Below are positions 37,927 through 46,606 of a stretch of 64,000 nt of DNA, one piece after another. Numbering within the stretch: the stretch's first letter is position 1; the number at the start of each line of letters is the position of its first letter. The DNA is from Candidatus Obscuribacterales bacterium. GTDB taxonomy: Bacteria > Cyanobacteriota > Vampirovibrionia > Obscuribacterales > Obscuribacteraceae. Location of the stretch: NCBI GenBank assembly GCA_019752635.1, contig JAIELX010000033.1:124001-188000 (forward strand), read 5' to 3'. The notes below the pieces were generated by a model. That model was not told where the DNA came from, searched no databases, and saw only the letters and a list, made by a program, of their open reading frames with translations. The translations under genes were made by a program, and so were the position numbers.

Positions 37927-38880
37927 ATGCGTGTATACATCACCGGGGTCTGCGGGCAAGTTGGCTCACATGTCGCAGAGTTGCTCTTGGAGCGCGGCGA
38001 TCATGTCTGGGGCATAGACAACTTAGCTACTGGCAGGCGAGAACATCTTGGGGACACCAAGAATCTCACCTTGACACTCGGTTCGATTGCCGATAAGCAG
38101 CTGATTTCCGAAACCATTGAAGAATTTCGCCCGGACCTAATCGTCCATGCTGCCGCCTCGTACAAAGACCCCGAAGATTATCATAACGACACGTTGACCA
38201 ATTGCGTCGGAGCGGCCAATCTGATCTCAGCGGCAAAAAGCATGGGCGTTAAGCGGTTCATCTATTTTCAAACCGCGCTTTGCTATGGAGTCTCCCCCCG
38301 GCAGCAACCCATTCAGCTTGATCATCCGCTGTTTCCGGCAAACAGTAGTTATGCCATTTCCAAAGCTGTGGCCGAGCAGTATCTAGAAATTTCCGGTCTC
38401 GACTATTTATCGTTCCGCCTCGCTAACGTCATCGGACCTCGCAATTTAAGCGGGCCATTGCCAATCTTCTTCCAGAGACTGAGCGAGGGCAAGCGCTGCT
38501 TCGTCACAAAATCTCGACGCGATTTTGTTTTCGTAAAAGACCTTGCTCAATGCGTACTCAAAGCCATCGATGGTACCGGACATGGTGCATACCATTTCTC
38601 TTCGGGCACCGACGTGGCAATCAAGGATCTTTACGATAACGTAGTCGCAGCGATGCGGCTAAGCAAGTATCCTGAGCCCGAAGTGAGGGATCTGGGGACT
38701 GATGATGCCCCCTCTATACTTCTGGATCCGGCCAAAACATTTGCCGATTTCGGACCAATAGATTTCACTCCGCTTCCTGCAATTGTTCAGTCCGCTGTAG
38801 ATTACTACAATGAGTATGGAGTCGTGGGAGGCTACACGCATTTGCGAATTGATGCGGAAAAGAAATCCGCGGTCGTATGA
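37927..38880 (+). CDS. Nucleotide-sugar epimerase/dehydratase, WbmH-like SDR
   Basis: 317 aa extended short-chain dehydrogenase. The NAD motif is TGVCGQVGS, then GIDNLATGRREHL, HAAASYKDPEDY, the QTALCYG stretch in place of the usual SSxxxYG, and the catalytic YAISK. LSGPLPIFFQRLSEGKRCFV and RRDFVFVKDLAQC follow closely the Bordetella O-antigen protein WbmH as I remember it. It acts on a UDP-sugar of the acetamido-uronic acid series. The stop overlaps the next SDR start (ATGA). Confidence 0.88.
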   Translation: MRVYITGVCGQVGSHVAELLLERGDHVWGIDNLATGRREHLGDTKNLTLTLGSIADKQLISETIEEFRPDLIVHAAASYKDPEDYHNDTLTNCVGAANLISAAKSMGVKRFIYFQTALCYGVSPRQQPIQLDHPLFPANSSYAISKAVAEQYLEISGLDYLSFRLANVIGPRNLSGPLPIFFQRLSEGKRCFVTKSRRDFVFVKDLAQCVLKAIDGTGHGAYHFSSGTDVAIKDLYDNVVAAMRLSKYPEPEVRDLGTDDAPSILLDPAKTFADFGPIDFTPLPAIVQSAVDYYNEYGVVGGYTHLRIDAEKKSAVV

Positions 38881-39812
38881 AAATCCTAATTACAGGCGGC
38901 GCAGGTTGTCTCGGTTCCAACTTGATCGAACATTGGTTACCCGACGGACACGAACTATTTGTAATAGACAATTTTGTCACCGGTAAGCCCGACCTGCTAT
39001 CGGGACTTAGAGGATTATCGCTGTGCGAAGGCACAATCGCCGACGCAAAATTAGTGAAACAATGCTTTGCTGATTTCCGTCCAGAGGTCGTCGTGCATGC
39101 CGCCGCATCGTACAAAGACCCTGATGACTGGGAAGAAGATAACGCCACAAACATTCTTGGCAGCATCAATGTTGCCAGAGCCGCGCTTGAATTTAAGAGC
39201 CGGCGTATCATCAATCTTCAGACAGCTCTTTGCTTTGGTCGCGCGCAAGAGACCCCGGTCTCCAACGATCACCCACTGGCACCATTCAGTAGCTACGGCA
39301 TTACCAAAACGGCGGGCGAGCAGTTCATGCTATTGAGTCAGGTGCCATTGCTCTCTTTGCGCATCGCAAATGTCACAGGACCTCGCCTTTCGATCGGACC
39401 AATTCCAACGTTTTACAAGCGGTTAAAGGCTGGACAGCGCTGCTTCTGTTCTGACACGGCTCGAGACTTTCTCGATATGAGCGATTTCCTTTCGTTTATG
39501 GATCTCGCCATTGCAGCATCAGAGAACAAGACAGGCGTATTCAATATCGCAACAGGCAAAGCGCACACAATCAAAGAAGTCTATGAGCTGGTGGCGCGAC
39601 ACTTAGGATTGGAACCCGGAGAAGTTCGCATTGTGCCGGCCGCGGCAGACGATGTGCCAGTTCTGGCGCTAGATCCCGAGCAAACAGAACAGGTCTTCGG
39701 ATGGAAAGCTGCAATAGACTTTGAGGAAACAATCAGCAGGCAATTAAGCTGGTATGACGAACATGGTGTCAGTGAAGTTTACTCGCACCTTAAGAAAGTT
39801 GAGTCGGCATGA
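38877..39812 (+). CDS. Nucleotide-sugar epimerase/dehydratase, WbmG-like SDR
   Basis: 311 aa extended SDR. TGGAGCLGSNLIEHWLP at the NAD site, FVIDNFVTGK, HAAASYKDPDDW, QTALCFG, catalytic YGITK, then LSIGPIPTFYKRLKAGQRCF and DTARDFLDMSDFL. These are nearly the wording of Bordetella WbmG (crystallised O-antigen enzyme), from memory. It is paralogous to the preceding gene but keeps a standard GGAGCLG. Start and stop overlap both neighbours by ATGA, so the three SDRs are translationally coupled. Confidence 0.9.
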   Translation: MKILITGGAGCLGSNLIEHWLPDGHELFVIDNFVTGKPDLLSGLRGLSLCEGTIADAKLVKQCFADFRPEVVVHAAASYKDPDDWEEDNATNILGSINVARAALEFKSRRIINLQTALCFGRAQETPVSNDHPLAPFSSYGITKTAGEQFMLLSQVPLLSLRIANVTGPRLSIGPIPTFYKRLKAGQRCFCSDTARDFLDMSDFLSFMDLAIAASENKTGVFNIATGKAHTIKEVYELVARHLGLEPGEVRIVPAAADDVPVLALDPEQTEQVFGWKAAIDFEETISRQLSWYDEHGVSEVYSHLKKVESA

Positions 39813-40918
39813 AGCAAGTTTTCGAAGATGCGCATATTCTCGTGGTCGGTGGCGCCGGATTCATCGGCAGCAATCTCGTGCAACAGTTGCTCAAAAACGG
39901 CGTCGGAAAAATTCTGGTCGTTGACAATTTGCTTTCATCAGAAAGCAGCAACGTCCCGACAGATGAGCGCGTGCAGTTTATTTTCGGAAACATCACCGAT
40001 GATCGCATCTTGCGCGAACTGCCTGAAGATCTAGACTACGCATTCAATCTTGCCTGTTACCACGGAAATCAATCTTCAATCGCTGACCCTTTTGCTGACC
40101 ATGACAACAACATGCTGACTTCGCTTAAGTTGTTCGATCGCTTGAAAGACATTTCCTCACTGCGCAAAATTGTTTATGCTTCCGCGGCCTGCGCCGTCGC
40201 AGAGAAAACTCACGATTGCGCAAGTGCTACCACTGAAGACCAGCCCGTAGCGCTTTTCCATGACAGTCCTTATTCAATCTCGAAAATCGTCGGCGAACTT
40301 TATGGAAACTATTTTTACACGCGCTATAAATTACCCTTCGTAAAAGCGCGTTTTTCCAATGTTTACGGACCGGGCGAAATTCTTGGTGCCGGACGCTGGC
40401 GAGGTACGGAACATACAGTCTGGCGCAATGTTATACCGTCCTTTATCTGGCGGGCTCTTAATGCCGAGGCATTACCGCTGGAGAATGGCGGCAATCTCAG
40501 CCGCGATTTCATCTACGTCGAGGACATAGTACGCGGGCTTATGGCTTGCGCCGAGAACGGCGAGCCCGGAGAGGTCTATAATTTGGCTACTGGTCGTGAA
40601 ACTACCATTCTTGAACTGGCTAATCTGATAAACCGCCTGACGCACAACAGCACTCCGTGCGATGCTAGACCGGCGCGTGACTGGGATAGATCCGGAAAGC
40701 GGTTCGCATCAACTGAAAAATCTTGGCGCGTCCTCAATTTCCGCGCCGGAGTTTTACTCGAAGAAGGTCTGAAAAAGACGATCGAATGGACTATAGCTAA
40801 TCGCTCCTTTATTCAGAGCTGCATGAGCAGGCACGATATTTTTCTTCGCCAATTGAAGGACACAGGCGAAACCTCATCTACCGCTTCCGATTTTCGCTTT
40901 CTCCGAAATAACCGATGA
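39809..40918 (+). CDS. Nucleotide-sugar epimerase/dehydratase, WbmF-like SDR
   Basis: 369 aa extended SDR, more distant from the other two. VVGGAGFIGSNLVQQLL, VDNLLSSE, CYHGNQSSIADPFADHDNN, catalytic YSISK, VYGPGEILGAGRWRGTEHT, and NLSRDFIYVEDIVRG. The YHGNQSSI and GEILGAGRWRGT blocks match my recollection of Bordetella WbmF. Together the WbmH-G-F-like set probably epimerises or dehydrates the UDP-acetamido-uronic acid precursor. Its last 45 bp overlap, on the other strand, the end of the 2-epimerase gene. Confidence 0.9.
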   Translation: MKQVFEDAHILVVGGAGFIGSNLVQQLLKNGVGKILVVDNLLSSESSNVPTDERVQFIFGNITDDRILRELPEDLDYAFNLACYHGNQSSIADPFADHDNNMLTSLKLFDRLKDISSLRKIVYASAACAVAEKTHDCASATTEDQPVALFHDSPYSISKIVGELYGNYFYTRYKLPFVKARFSNVYGPGEILGAGRWRGTEHTVWRNVIPSFIWRALNAEALPLENGGNLSRDFIYVEDIVRGLMACAENGEPGEVYNLATGRETTILELANLINRLTHNSTPCDARPARDWDRSGKRFASTEKSWRVLNFRAGVLLEEGLKKTIEWTIANRSFIQSCMSRHDIFLRQLKDTGETSSTASDFRFLRNNR

Positions 40919-42004
40919 AGTGGATTCATCGTAAAAGCGGGTACGAATAGCGTCAACAACCCGCCTTGACGCTTCTCCTCCGCCAAAGAAGTTTCGCGCC
41001 GCCAGAGAATCGGGAGTTACAGCCTCTTGGACGGCTTTCTCCATAGAAGCTCTATCGCCGCTGCCAAGCTTCGCCCATCCTTGCTCGATTAGATCCGGCC
41101 AGATATTACTGCCGTAAAGAACAACGCACTTCTTGCCGCTCCAGACAGACTCGCGCGGAAGCCCGCCTGAATCTGTCAAAACCATCTCACAGTTCTGAAG
41201 TAACGCCAGAAGGCGCAAATAGGTGAGAGGCGCCACTGTTCGCACCGCACCCAGAGACTTTCCATCATCCAGGTATCTACTCAGTATCGGTTGACTGCGC
41301 GGATGCACGGGCCAGATGACGGGTTCATCAAGTTTGCTTGCAACACTCATAACGTCGCAAAAGCGCCTATACTGGCTTAGATCAGTATTCTCCGGGCGGT
41401 GCAAAGTCATGAGATGGAATCGAGCGGAAGAAAGACATAACTCCTTCAAGATGCTTCCATCTGCGCGCCTCTCGGATAGGCACAGACAATCAAGCAAAAG
41501 ATCTCCGGTCAGAACCGAGCGTGAACTCAAGTTTTCTTGCTCGAGAGAATCCATTGCTCGCGCGACTGGCGCGCAATTGAGGTCTGATGCGTGATCGGTC
41601 AGCGTGCGGTTGATTTCTTCTGGACGTCCACGCTCAAAATCACGCAATCCGGCTTCGGCATGTACCAGTGGTATAGGCGTCTTTACCACAGCCATAGCCG
41701 TTGCAAGCGTCGAATTGGTATCGCCATCAACAAGAACTATATCCGGACAAATTTCACCTAGCAGTGCTTCGATCCGCTCGATCATGCGTCCGGTAACCAT
41801 GCCTGGCGGTCCCGAGCCTACATGAAGGTTAAAGTCCGGCTTCCCCAGTTCGAGATCGTCACACTGTCCCTGACTGAGTGCATACTCGTAATGTTGTCCC
41901 GTATGAACAAGAATATGAGTCCAGCCCATCTCTAGTACTGCATTTCGTACTGATGGAACCTGCATGAATTGTGGACGCGCACCAACGATTCTTACAATCT
42001 TCAT
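40874..42004 (-). CDS. UDP-N-acetylglucosamine 2-epimerase (WecB/WbpI-type)
   Basis: 376 aa non-hydrolysing 2-epimerase of GT-B fold. GARPQFMQ start motif, HTGQHYEYALS, VDGDTNSTLA, HAEAGLRDFERGRPEEINR, THxRPEN-like LHRPENT, WPVHPRS, and LTDSGGLPRES. It interconverts UDP-GlcNAc and UDP-ManNAc, or the 2,3-diacetamido-uronate epimers (WbpI/WlbD). Together with the 6-dehydrogenase and acetyltransferases it completes part of a diacetamido-uronic acid route. ATG at 42004 is the probable start; GTG at 42028 adds eight residues. Convergent overlap with the WbmF-like gene. Confidence 0.93.
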   Translation of the reverse strand: MKIVRIVGARPQFMQVPSVRNAVLEMGWTHILVHTGQHYEYALSQGQCDDLELGKPDFNLHVGSGPPGMVTGRMIERIEALLGEICPDIVLVDGDTNSTLATAMAVVKTPIPLVHAEAGLRDFERGRPEEINRTLTDHASDLNCAPVARAMDSLEQENLSSRSVLTGDLLLDCLCLSERRADGSILKELCLSSARFHLMTLHRPENTDLSQYRRFCDVMSVASKLDEPVIWPVHPRSQPILSRYLDDGKSLGAVRTVAPLTYLRLLALLQNCEMVLTDSGGLPRESVWSGKKCVVLYGSNIWPDLIEQGWAKLGSGDRASMEKAVQEAVTPDSLAARNFFGGGEASRRVVDAIRTRFYDESTSSVISEKAKIGSGR

Positions 42005-42046
42005 GGCTGCAGATAGTCCCTCTTGCACACAACAGGCAAATCAAAC

Positions 42047-44188
42047 TTATCGATTGCAAGCACTCAGCTCGCCTCCCTCATACAGCGGCTCTGAAAGCGG
42101 CAGATCCTTACGGCTGAGGGCACCTATTTCAACACTGTCGAAAGACCGTCCCGGGACTCGTTCGGTAATGTCCGCATTGACTGCTTCTATAAACTTGCAG
42201 TACGAGTATCTCCCACTTTCGATGACGTCACTGTAGGCACGTTCTGTAAGTTTGCGCAGATACTCGAGGTCTTGCAGTTTGTTGAAGACTTCGTCAATGT
42301 TAGAGAAATCCTTCTTCAATGGAACAAAGTGTTCGTCTGCTTTTACCACACCAGAATAGTTGCCCTCGAACAACACAAGAGCCGTGCGGAGTCGAATGGC
42401 TTCAAAGATCTTCGGCGAAACTTGGTTCATCTTCACCAATCCCTCGTGTTCGGCCAGCAGATCCTGATGTATGTCCTGAAAAGTACGTTTGCAATTTTTG
42501 GCAAGAGCCTTTACTACCGACTCCTTTAGCTTCCCTTCAAAGTCAAACACGTTCGAGCCGGACTCAGTTCCCAACGTTGAACGGCTCGATGACAAAAACC
42601 GGTACCAATCGCTGCCATAAATACGCTTGTGGTCATCAACCTCAATGTTTACAGGAATACCGCGCTGCTTCGCCAGCCGCTTCACCTCGACGCCAATCAG
42701 GTATTTCTCATAGGCCAAAGCACCATAGTGATACGGGAGCACTCGACCACGGTAAGCAATTATGAGTTCGCGTTGTTCCAGCGGTGTGGCATAACAATCT
42801 ATGCTCGGATCTTCGGGAACATACCCTGTCAAAGTAGGCAGAAAGTCCGTCTTAGGAAAGCGCGTCTTGGGATAAATAAGCTCAAGACTTTCTTGGGGAA
42901 CACAAGTGTAAACGATGTCGAAGCGAAGCTTCTCCATCCAGCATCTGGCGGTTTCTGTAGTGTCGTACTCGTCCTGAATGAAGAGTATCTTTAGCCCGGA
43001 GAAATCGGCAAGTTGCTGCGCTATATTCGCATCGATGAAGTTGCTCAAAGAGAGCCTCACAGAGTAATGCACGATCACCACGTCAAACACGGAAAGATCA
43101 ACGTGAACTGGCACGATACTATTAGTGGTGGCTGGTAAATAGGAAACATTGTGCGGCAAATATTGACGAAATGAATTGAGGTGTTCATAAACTGTTCCGA
43201 TATTCGCGCTGAACTCATCTAGCAAAATGCAAACATTCAGTCGGCGCGGTATCTCCGGCAAGAGCTGCTCATCGGTACTCTCGGGCGGTAATGAAAGCGT
43301 TTGAAATCGCGAGCCAATTGTTGATACAGCCGAAGAACGGATTGGCTCAGAATCCACTGGAGATATGAATTGGTCGCAAAAGTTGTACATCCACTTTTCA
43401 TTGCTTGCGGCTATTGCTCGTTGATCAGGATCCCTTATGGAATCAGTGCCTATTCCGTGGCTATCATAAATCAGAGGTACATCCAGCAATTCTTTGATTA
43501 AGCAAGCGGCGGGCAGCGCCCCAAAATAATTGCAATACACGGCTTCAATCCGTGCATGTGATTTGTTCAAGAGCAGCGTTTGGATAACATAAAAGTAGCC
43601 GAAACAATCCAGTCTAATTGACTCTTCGTATCTCCTATACATACTCTTCGGCAACTGGTGCAGCAAGTAATGCTGCCAGTAGCGCCCGTCAGATAGCGCC
43701 CTTCGTCTGATTTGCAGAACCTTTTCGTGCCATAAGTCTAGAGCCTTGCTCAGAGGTCGGCGCAGCCACTGAGGCAAAACCTCCGTGATTTCGGCAAAAG
43801 AGCGCTTGAATCCGGTCTCTAAGAGAAATCCGGTTAGGCGCCGATAGGGTGAACTGAGAGAGCGCCCCAGAAACTCGGAGAGGTCGTAGCATTCGGCTTG
43901 AGGCATATGCACGGGAAGAGCATAAACAATTGCAGAACCACTTAAGAACTCTCTGAGTTCATCTAGCTGCACTTCCTGCGGCGGGCAGATTATAGATAAT
44001 CTGCTGCCAGCTGCGCAAATGCGGTTGATCGAGTCAATAAGCTGGCTATCACAAAGGAGATTGCTGCTCGGAACAAGCATCGCAATATGTTTAAACCGAC
44101 CGGCCAAACACCAGTCCTCTTCGTTGCTGCTTGAAAGATCGGGAACGCCCTTTACGCTAGAGTCAGGACTCATGATTGCCGCCAGCAC
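42047..44188 (-). CDS. Two-part glycosyltransferase-like protein (chimeric)
   Basis: 713 aa. Residues ~25-285 closely parallel the N-terminal domain of the GT4-type protein at 30059 (HIAMLVPSSNLLCDSQLIDS, LSIICPP, VHMPQAECYDLSEFLG, RYWQHYLLHQLP, NEKWMYNFCDQFIS). The catalytic C-terminal GT4 domain is absent. Instead residues ~320-713 start a different unit (RRLNVCILLDEFSANIGTVY, VIVHYSVRLSL, LIIAYRGRVLPYHYG, VSPKIFEAIRLRTALVLFEG), itself resembling a GT with a donor-binding EAxxxxTxLV segment. It probably works on the same glycan. It is transcribed with the 2-epimerase, 42 bp apart. Confidence 0.75.
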   Translation of the reverse strand: MLAAIMSPDSSVKGVPDLSSSNEEDWCLAGRFKHIAMLVPSSNLLCDSQLIDSINRICAAGSRLSIICPPQEVQLDELREFLSGSAIVYALPVHMPQAECYDLSEFLGRSLSSPYRRLTGFLLETGFKRSFAEITEVLPQWLRRPLSKALDLWHEKVLQIRRRALSDGRYWQHYLLHQLPKSMYRRYEESIRLDCFGYFYVIQTLLLNKSHARIEAVYCNYFGALPAACLIKELLDVPLIYDSHGIGTDSIRDPDQRAIAASNEKWMYNFCDQFISPVDSEPIRSSAVSTIGSRFQTLSLPPESTDEQLLPEIPRRLNVCILLDEFSANIGTVYEHLNSFRQYLPHNVSYLPATTNSIVPVHVDLSVFDVVIVHYSVRLSLSNFIDANIAQQLADFSGLKILFIQDEYDTTETARCWMEKLRFDIVYTCVPQESLELIYPKTRFPKTDFLPTLTGYVPEDPSIDCYATPLEQRELIIAYRGRVLPYHYGALAYEKYLIGVEVKRLAKQRGIPVNIEVDDHKRIYGSDWYRFLSSSRSTLGTESGSNVFDFEGKLKESVVKALAKNCKRTFQDIHQDLLAEHEGLVKMNQVSPKIFEAIRLRTALVLFEGNYSGVVKADEHFVPLKKDFSNIDEVFNKLQDLEYLRKLTERAYSDVIESGRYSYCKFIEAVNADITERVPGRSFDSVEIGALSRKDLPLSEPLYEGGELSACNR

Positions 44189-44635
44189 TGCTTTGCATCA
44201 CCTCGAAAATTCCAAGATTCAGGATAGATCTTGCCTGAGCATAGACAACACTGCAAGGTGATCATCCATGTCTGAGCAAGTTTTCATTGGGTTTTCGAGC
44301 GTTTGCCGTGACAACGGACAGGGCTGCGATCGAACGTCATCATTCTTTATCACAGACGGAGCAAAAAACTCGACTGATACAGGTGATCGCACGGTCCCGG
44401 ATTTACAGTAGAGCTCATTTCCGGCTGTCGTCACATTCTTCCGCACATTTGCGACAGAGAACAACACAACGACCAATCCAGAACGCTGCATCGCCCTTTG
44501 GAGGCTGACGGCTTGCAAACTGTTCGCAAGACTCCTCACAGGCCCGCGAAGCCTTAGATTTTGACTTTATCGAACACGGCGTAGTTAGTGTGAGAAGGGG
44601 CACGTGCGCCCATTGTTAAGAAACATGATCGTTTG
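44189..44635. other. Intergenic region bounding the polysaccharide locus
   Basis: About 450 bp between divergent genes. Apart from a possible Cys-rich remnant on the minus strand at 44415-44603, nothing supportable is seen. Confidence 0.4.
44415..44603 (-). CDS. Possible Cys-rich four-helix (DUF326-like) fragment
   Basis: 62 codons with GTG at 44603. The end reads RACEESCEQFAS, then GRCVVLCRKCAEECDDSRK. The CxxxCxxCxxEC spacing resembles the Cys-lined helices of DUF326/copper-storage proteins, which normally carry four helices in ~110 residues; only the last two are visible. It may be a remnant or a chance match. Confidence 0.3.
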   Translation of the reverse strand: MPLLTLTTPCSIKSKSKASRACEESCEQFASRQPPKGDAAFWIGRCVVLCRKCAEECDDSRK

Positions 44636-44664
44636 TTAACAATGACAAAAAGCAGCCCTATAGT
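44636..44664 (+). promoter_or_regulatory. Sigma-70-type promoter for the 44703 gene
   Basis: TTAACA (-35) and TATAGT (-10) separated by 17 nt, each one base from consensus, ending 38 nt before the start codon of the downstream membrane protein. Confidence 0.6.
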
Positions 44665-44702
44665 GGCTAAAGGTTTGGTTTCTCCGGGAGCGATGAACGG
44701 AC

Positions 44703-45437
44703 ATGTTTAACTTCCAATCTGGACCGGGAAGCACACCGGCAAACCCGTTGCGACTTCTGTTCATCTGGTTGGCACAGCTGCCACCATTTGTAATGCTCTT
44801 GATGATTCTCGGATGCTCAACGATAGTAACCTATTTGCACATGAACTTAAGAGACACGGCGACGACCGCAATCACACACTTCGCTTCGCCCGACGATCAT
44901 ATACCTCTCTCTCTCTCTATCGTTGTGATTGTTTCATTGCTGTTCTTGCAGATCTTAACACTGCAACGCCAAACAATGACCTGGCGGACGAAGATACAGA
45001 AGATTCACACTGAGGGTGCAAAACTTCAGTTTTTGAATACGCCAACGACCATGGAGATCCCTGTTGCAAGCCCAGATGCCTGGGCCGCGATCAAAAGAAA
45101 TTTGCAGGGAGAGATAATCAAAGGCTGCGATACACGGCGAACACATTGGGAAATAGTCGGTCTAGATGAATCTCGTAGGCAGTTGCGGCTAGCATTGCGG
45201 TATACAAATGATCCGCTTGGTCGAAAACCTTATCAGGTATCGGCGCGCAAACTAACTTGCTCAATGAAAGTCACATCGCTGGGGGGGCGTAAAACGCAAG
45301 TTGACTTGTTGTTTAGTTCGAAATTCCCAATGAACTACAGAACAGTTCGCGAACTAATTGATCGAACCAAGACTGCGATCAGCCGAATAGCAATTCAACC
45401 GGAACCAGAGGAATCACCACGGAATTATTATTCATAG
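44703..45437 (+). CDS. Membrane protein of unknown function
   Basis: 244 aa. Two hydrophobic helices (~20-45 and ~70-90) are followed by a soluble domain of ~140 residues (TMEIPVASPDAWAAIKRNLQ, WEIVGLDESRRQLRLALRY, KTQVDLLFSSKFPMNYRTV). The SPDAWAAIKRNL...RQLRLALRYT layout resembles a small SRPBCC- or plectrin-like strand-rich fold, but I cannot assign a family. Pieces of its 3' end recur at 54203-54242 and 56693-56728. Confidence 0.7.
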   Translation: MFNFQSGPGSTPANPLRLLFIWLAQLPPFVMLLMILGCSTIVTYLHMNLRDTATTAITHFASPDDHIPLSLSIVVIVSLLFLQILTLQRQTMTWRTKIQKIHTEGAKLQFLNTPTTMEIPVASPDAWAAIKRNLQGEIIKGCDTRRTHWEIVGLDESRRQLRLALRYTNDPLGRKPYQVSARKLTCSMKVTSLGGRKTQVDLLFSSKFPMNYRTVRELIDRTKTAISRIAIQPEPEESPRNYYS

Positions 45438-45613
45438 ACGCAGAAGTTTGCTTGCGTTGATGCCGAGCAGTTTTTGTTTGATCTCATTCGTGAGGCTTGT
45501 CCATCTCGTTATCCAGCGGATGGGCAAAGGGATCCGATCTCCGTCATCTCCCGCAGGAAAACTTGCAAAAGCCGATCAGGTCTTGTACGCTCAATTCCTG
45601 ACTGCGGGAGAGC

Positions 45614-46216
45614 ATGATGACCCAACCGTTGGATGAGCCCGGCTCAGAAGCTATCCGTCAATTCGACGCTGGAACTTTTGCCAGGGAACAGATTGAACGC
45701 ATTGCTTCTCTGCAAATACTAATCAACGGATTGATTGCATTGACGTGTGCTTTGGTAGCAGCGATTCTCGTGCTCGTGATAATCACGAACTGGGATTTAG
45801 CAGGAATTCTTCGTAACCTCATTCTGCCACTTGTTCTCTTAGGACTGGCAGCTTGGATTGGCCGAACGAATTGCAAATCCTGGAGCCGTTGGAGAGCTGA
45901 ACTATTAAATTCATTGCGGCACTCAGCAGCCGATGGATTCACAATGAGGCTTAGCAAAAGCGGCAGTAACGTTACCGGTGTTGTGCTCAACTCGCAGTTT
46001 CCCGATCGAGAATTTTTTCAAGGTAAGGTTATTTGTAGAACATTTGGACATGCTACCGTTGGGGAGCTTTTGGACGTGAGTATTCACAATTGTCCGCAAT
46101 GGAACACGCCGCTGATAATGATAAGCGGCCACAGCGTCATGTTCGCAAGTCCTGTCACCTTTCCACACTCTGTAGTGAACTGGTGGAAGCAACTCCGGAA
46201 TGGCGAGATGAAGTGA
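45614..46216 (+). CDS. Membrane protein of unknown function
   Basis: 200 aa. A helical N-terminus, two adjoining hydrophobic helices (~32-58 and ~68-85), then a cytoplasmic or periplasmic domain with strand-rich character (DGFTMRLSKSGSNVTGVVL, WNTPLIMISGHSVMF). Two-helix-plus-domain layout is like the preceding gene, though the sequences are not clearly homologous. GGGAG lies just upstream; ATG 45614 or 45617. No family recognised. Confidence 0.65.
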   Translation: MMTQPLDEPGSEAIRQFDAGTFAREQIERIASLQILINGLIALTCALVAAILVLVIITNWDLAGILRNLILPLVLLGLAAWIGRTNCKSWSRWRAELLNSLRHSAADGFTMRLSKSGSNVTGVVLNSQFPDREFFQGKVICRTFGHATVGELLDVSIHNCPQWNTPLIMISGHSVMFASPVTFPHSVVNWWKQLRNGEMK

Positions 46217-46350
46217 AATGGACCCCGGATAGAAAGGGGACATGAGGTTCTGGCATTCAAGAATAGTTAATTATTGCGCCGCTGGTTCTTCAAGACTTCT
46301 TAACTGCTACACGTGCATACTGGTAGCACGAAAAGAAGAAAGAACTTTCA

Positions 46351-46377
46351 GAAGAAGAAGAAGAAGAAGAAGAAGAG
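46351..46377 (+). repeat. (GAA)8 microsatellite
   Basis: Eight GAA triplets followed by GAG in an intergenic stretch before htpX. Read in one frame it would give a run of Arg; no gene can be supported around it. Confidence 0.85.
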
Positions 46378-46606
46378 ACGGAGTTACGGCAAGCGAATTG
46401 ATGTTCTTCGAACGCCAGGTTTTTGCTGAAATTCAATCAGGCACTCGATACGAAGTTTATGATTGGTCAAGCCACTAAGAATCGGTGCCCGAGCCGGGTA
46501 TCGTTTGCCATAGCTAAGTAGTAGTTTCGGATTGCAATCAGCACCGGGAAACACCTGCGCATTTCCGCAATCGTATTTTAAAGGTCATAACCGACGAAGG
46601 AGGCTT

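Noticed and set aside
44219..44539. 106-codon minus-strand frame
   Set aside because: No domain, composition unlike neighbours, and it overlaps the better (though weak) Cys-rich candidate in another frame.
45448..45636. Short frame between the two membrane-protein genes
   Set aside because: Two frames each show coding-like pieces (AEQFLFDLIREACPS and KLAKADQVLYAQFL) but neither forms a whole gene; too little to call.
46242..46478. Open frame with a run of nine Arg
   Set aside because: The run comes from the GAA microsatellite; no recognisable domain on either side and the ribosome site is poorly placed.
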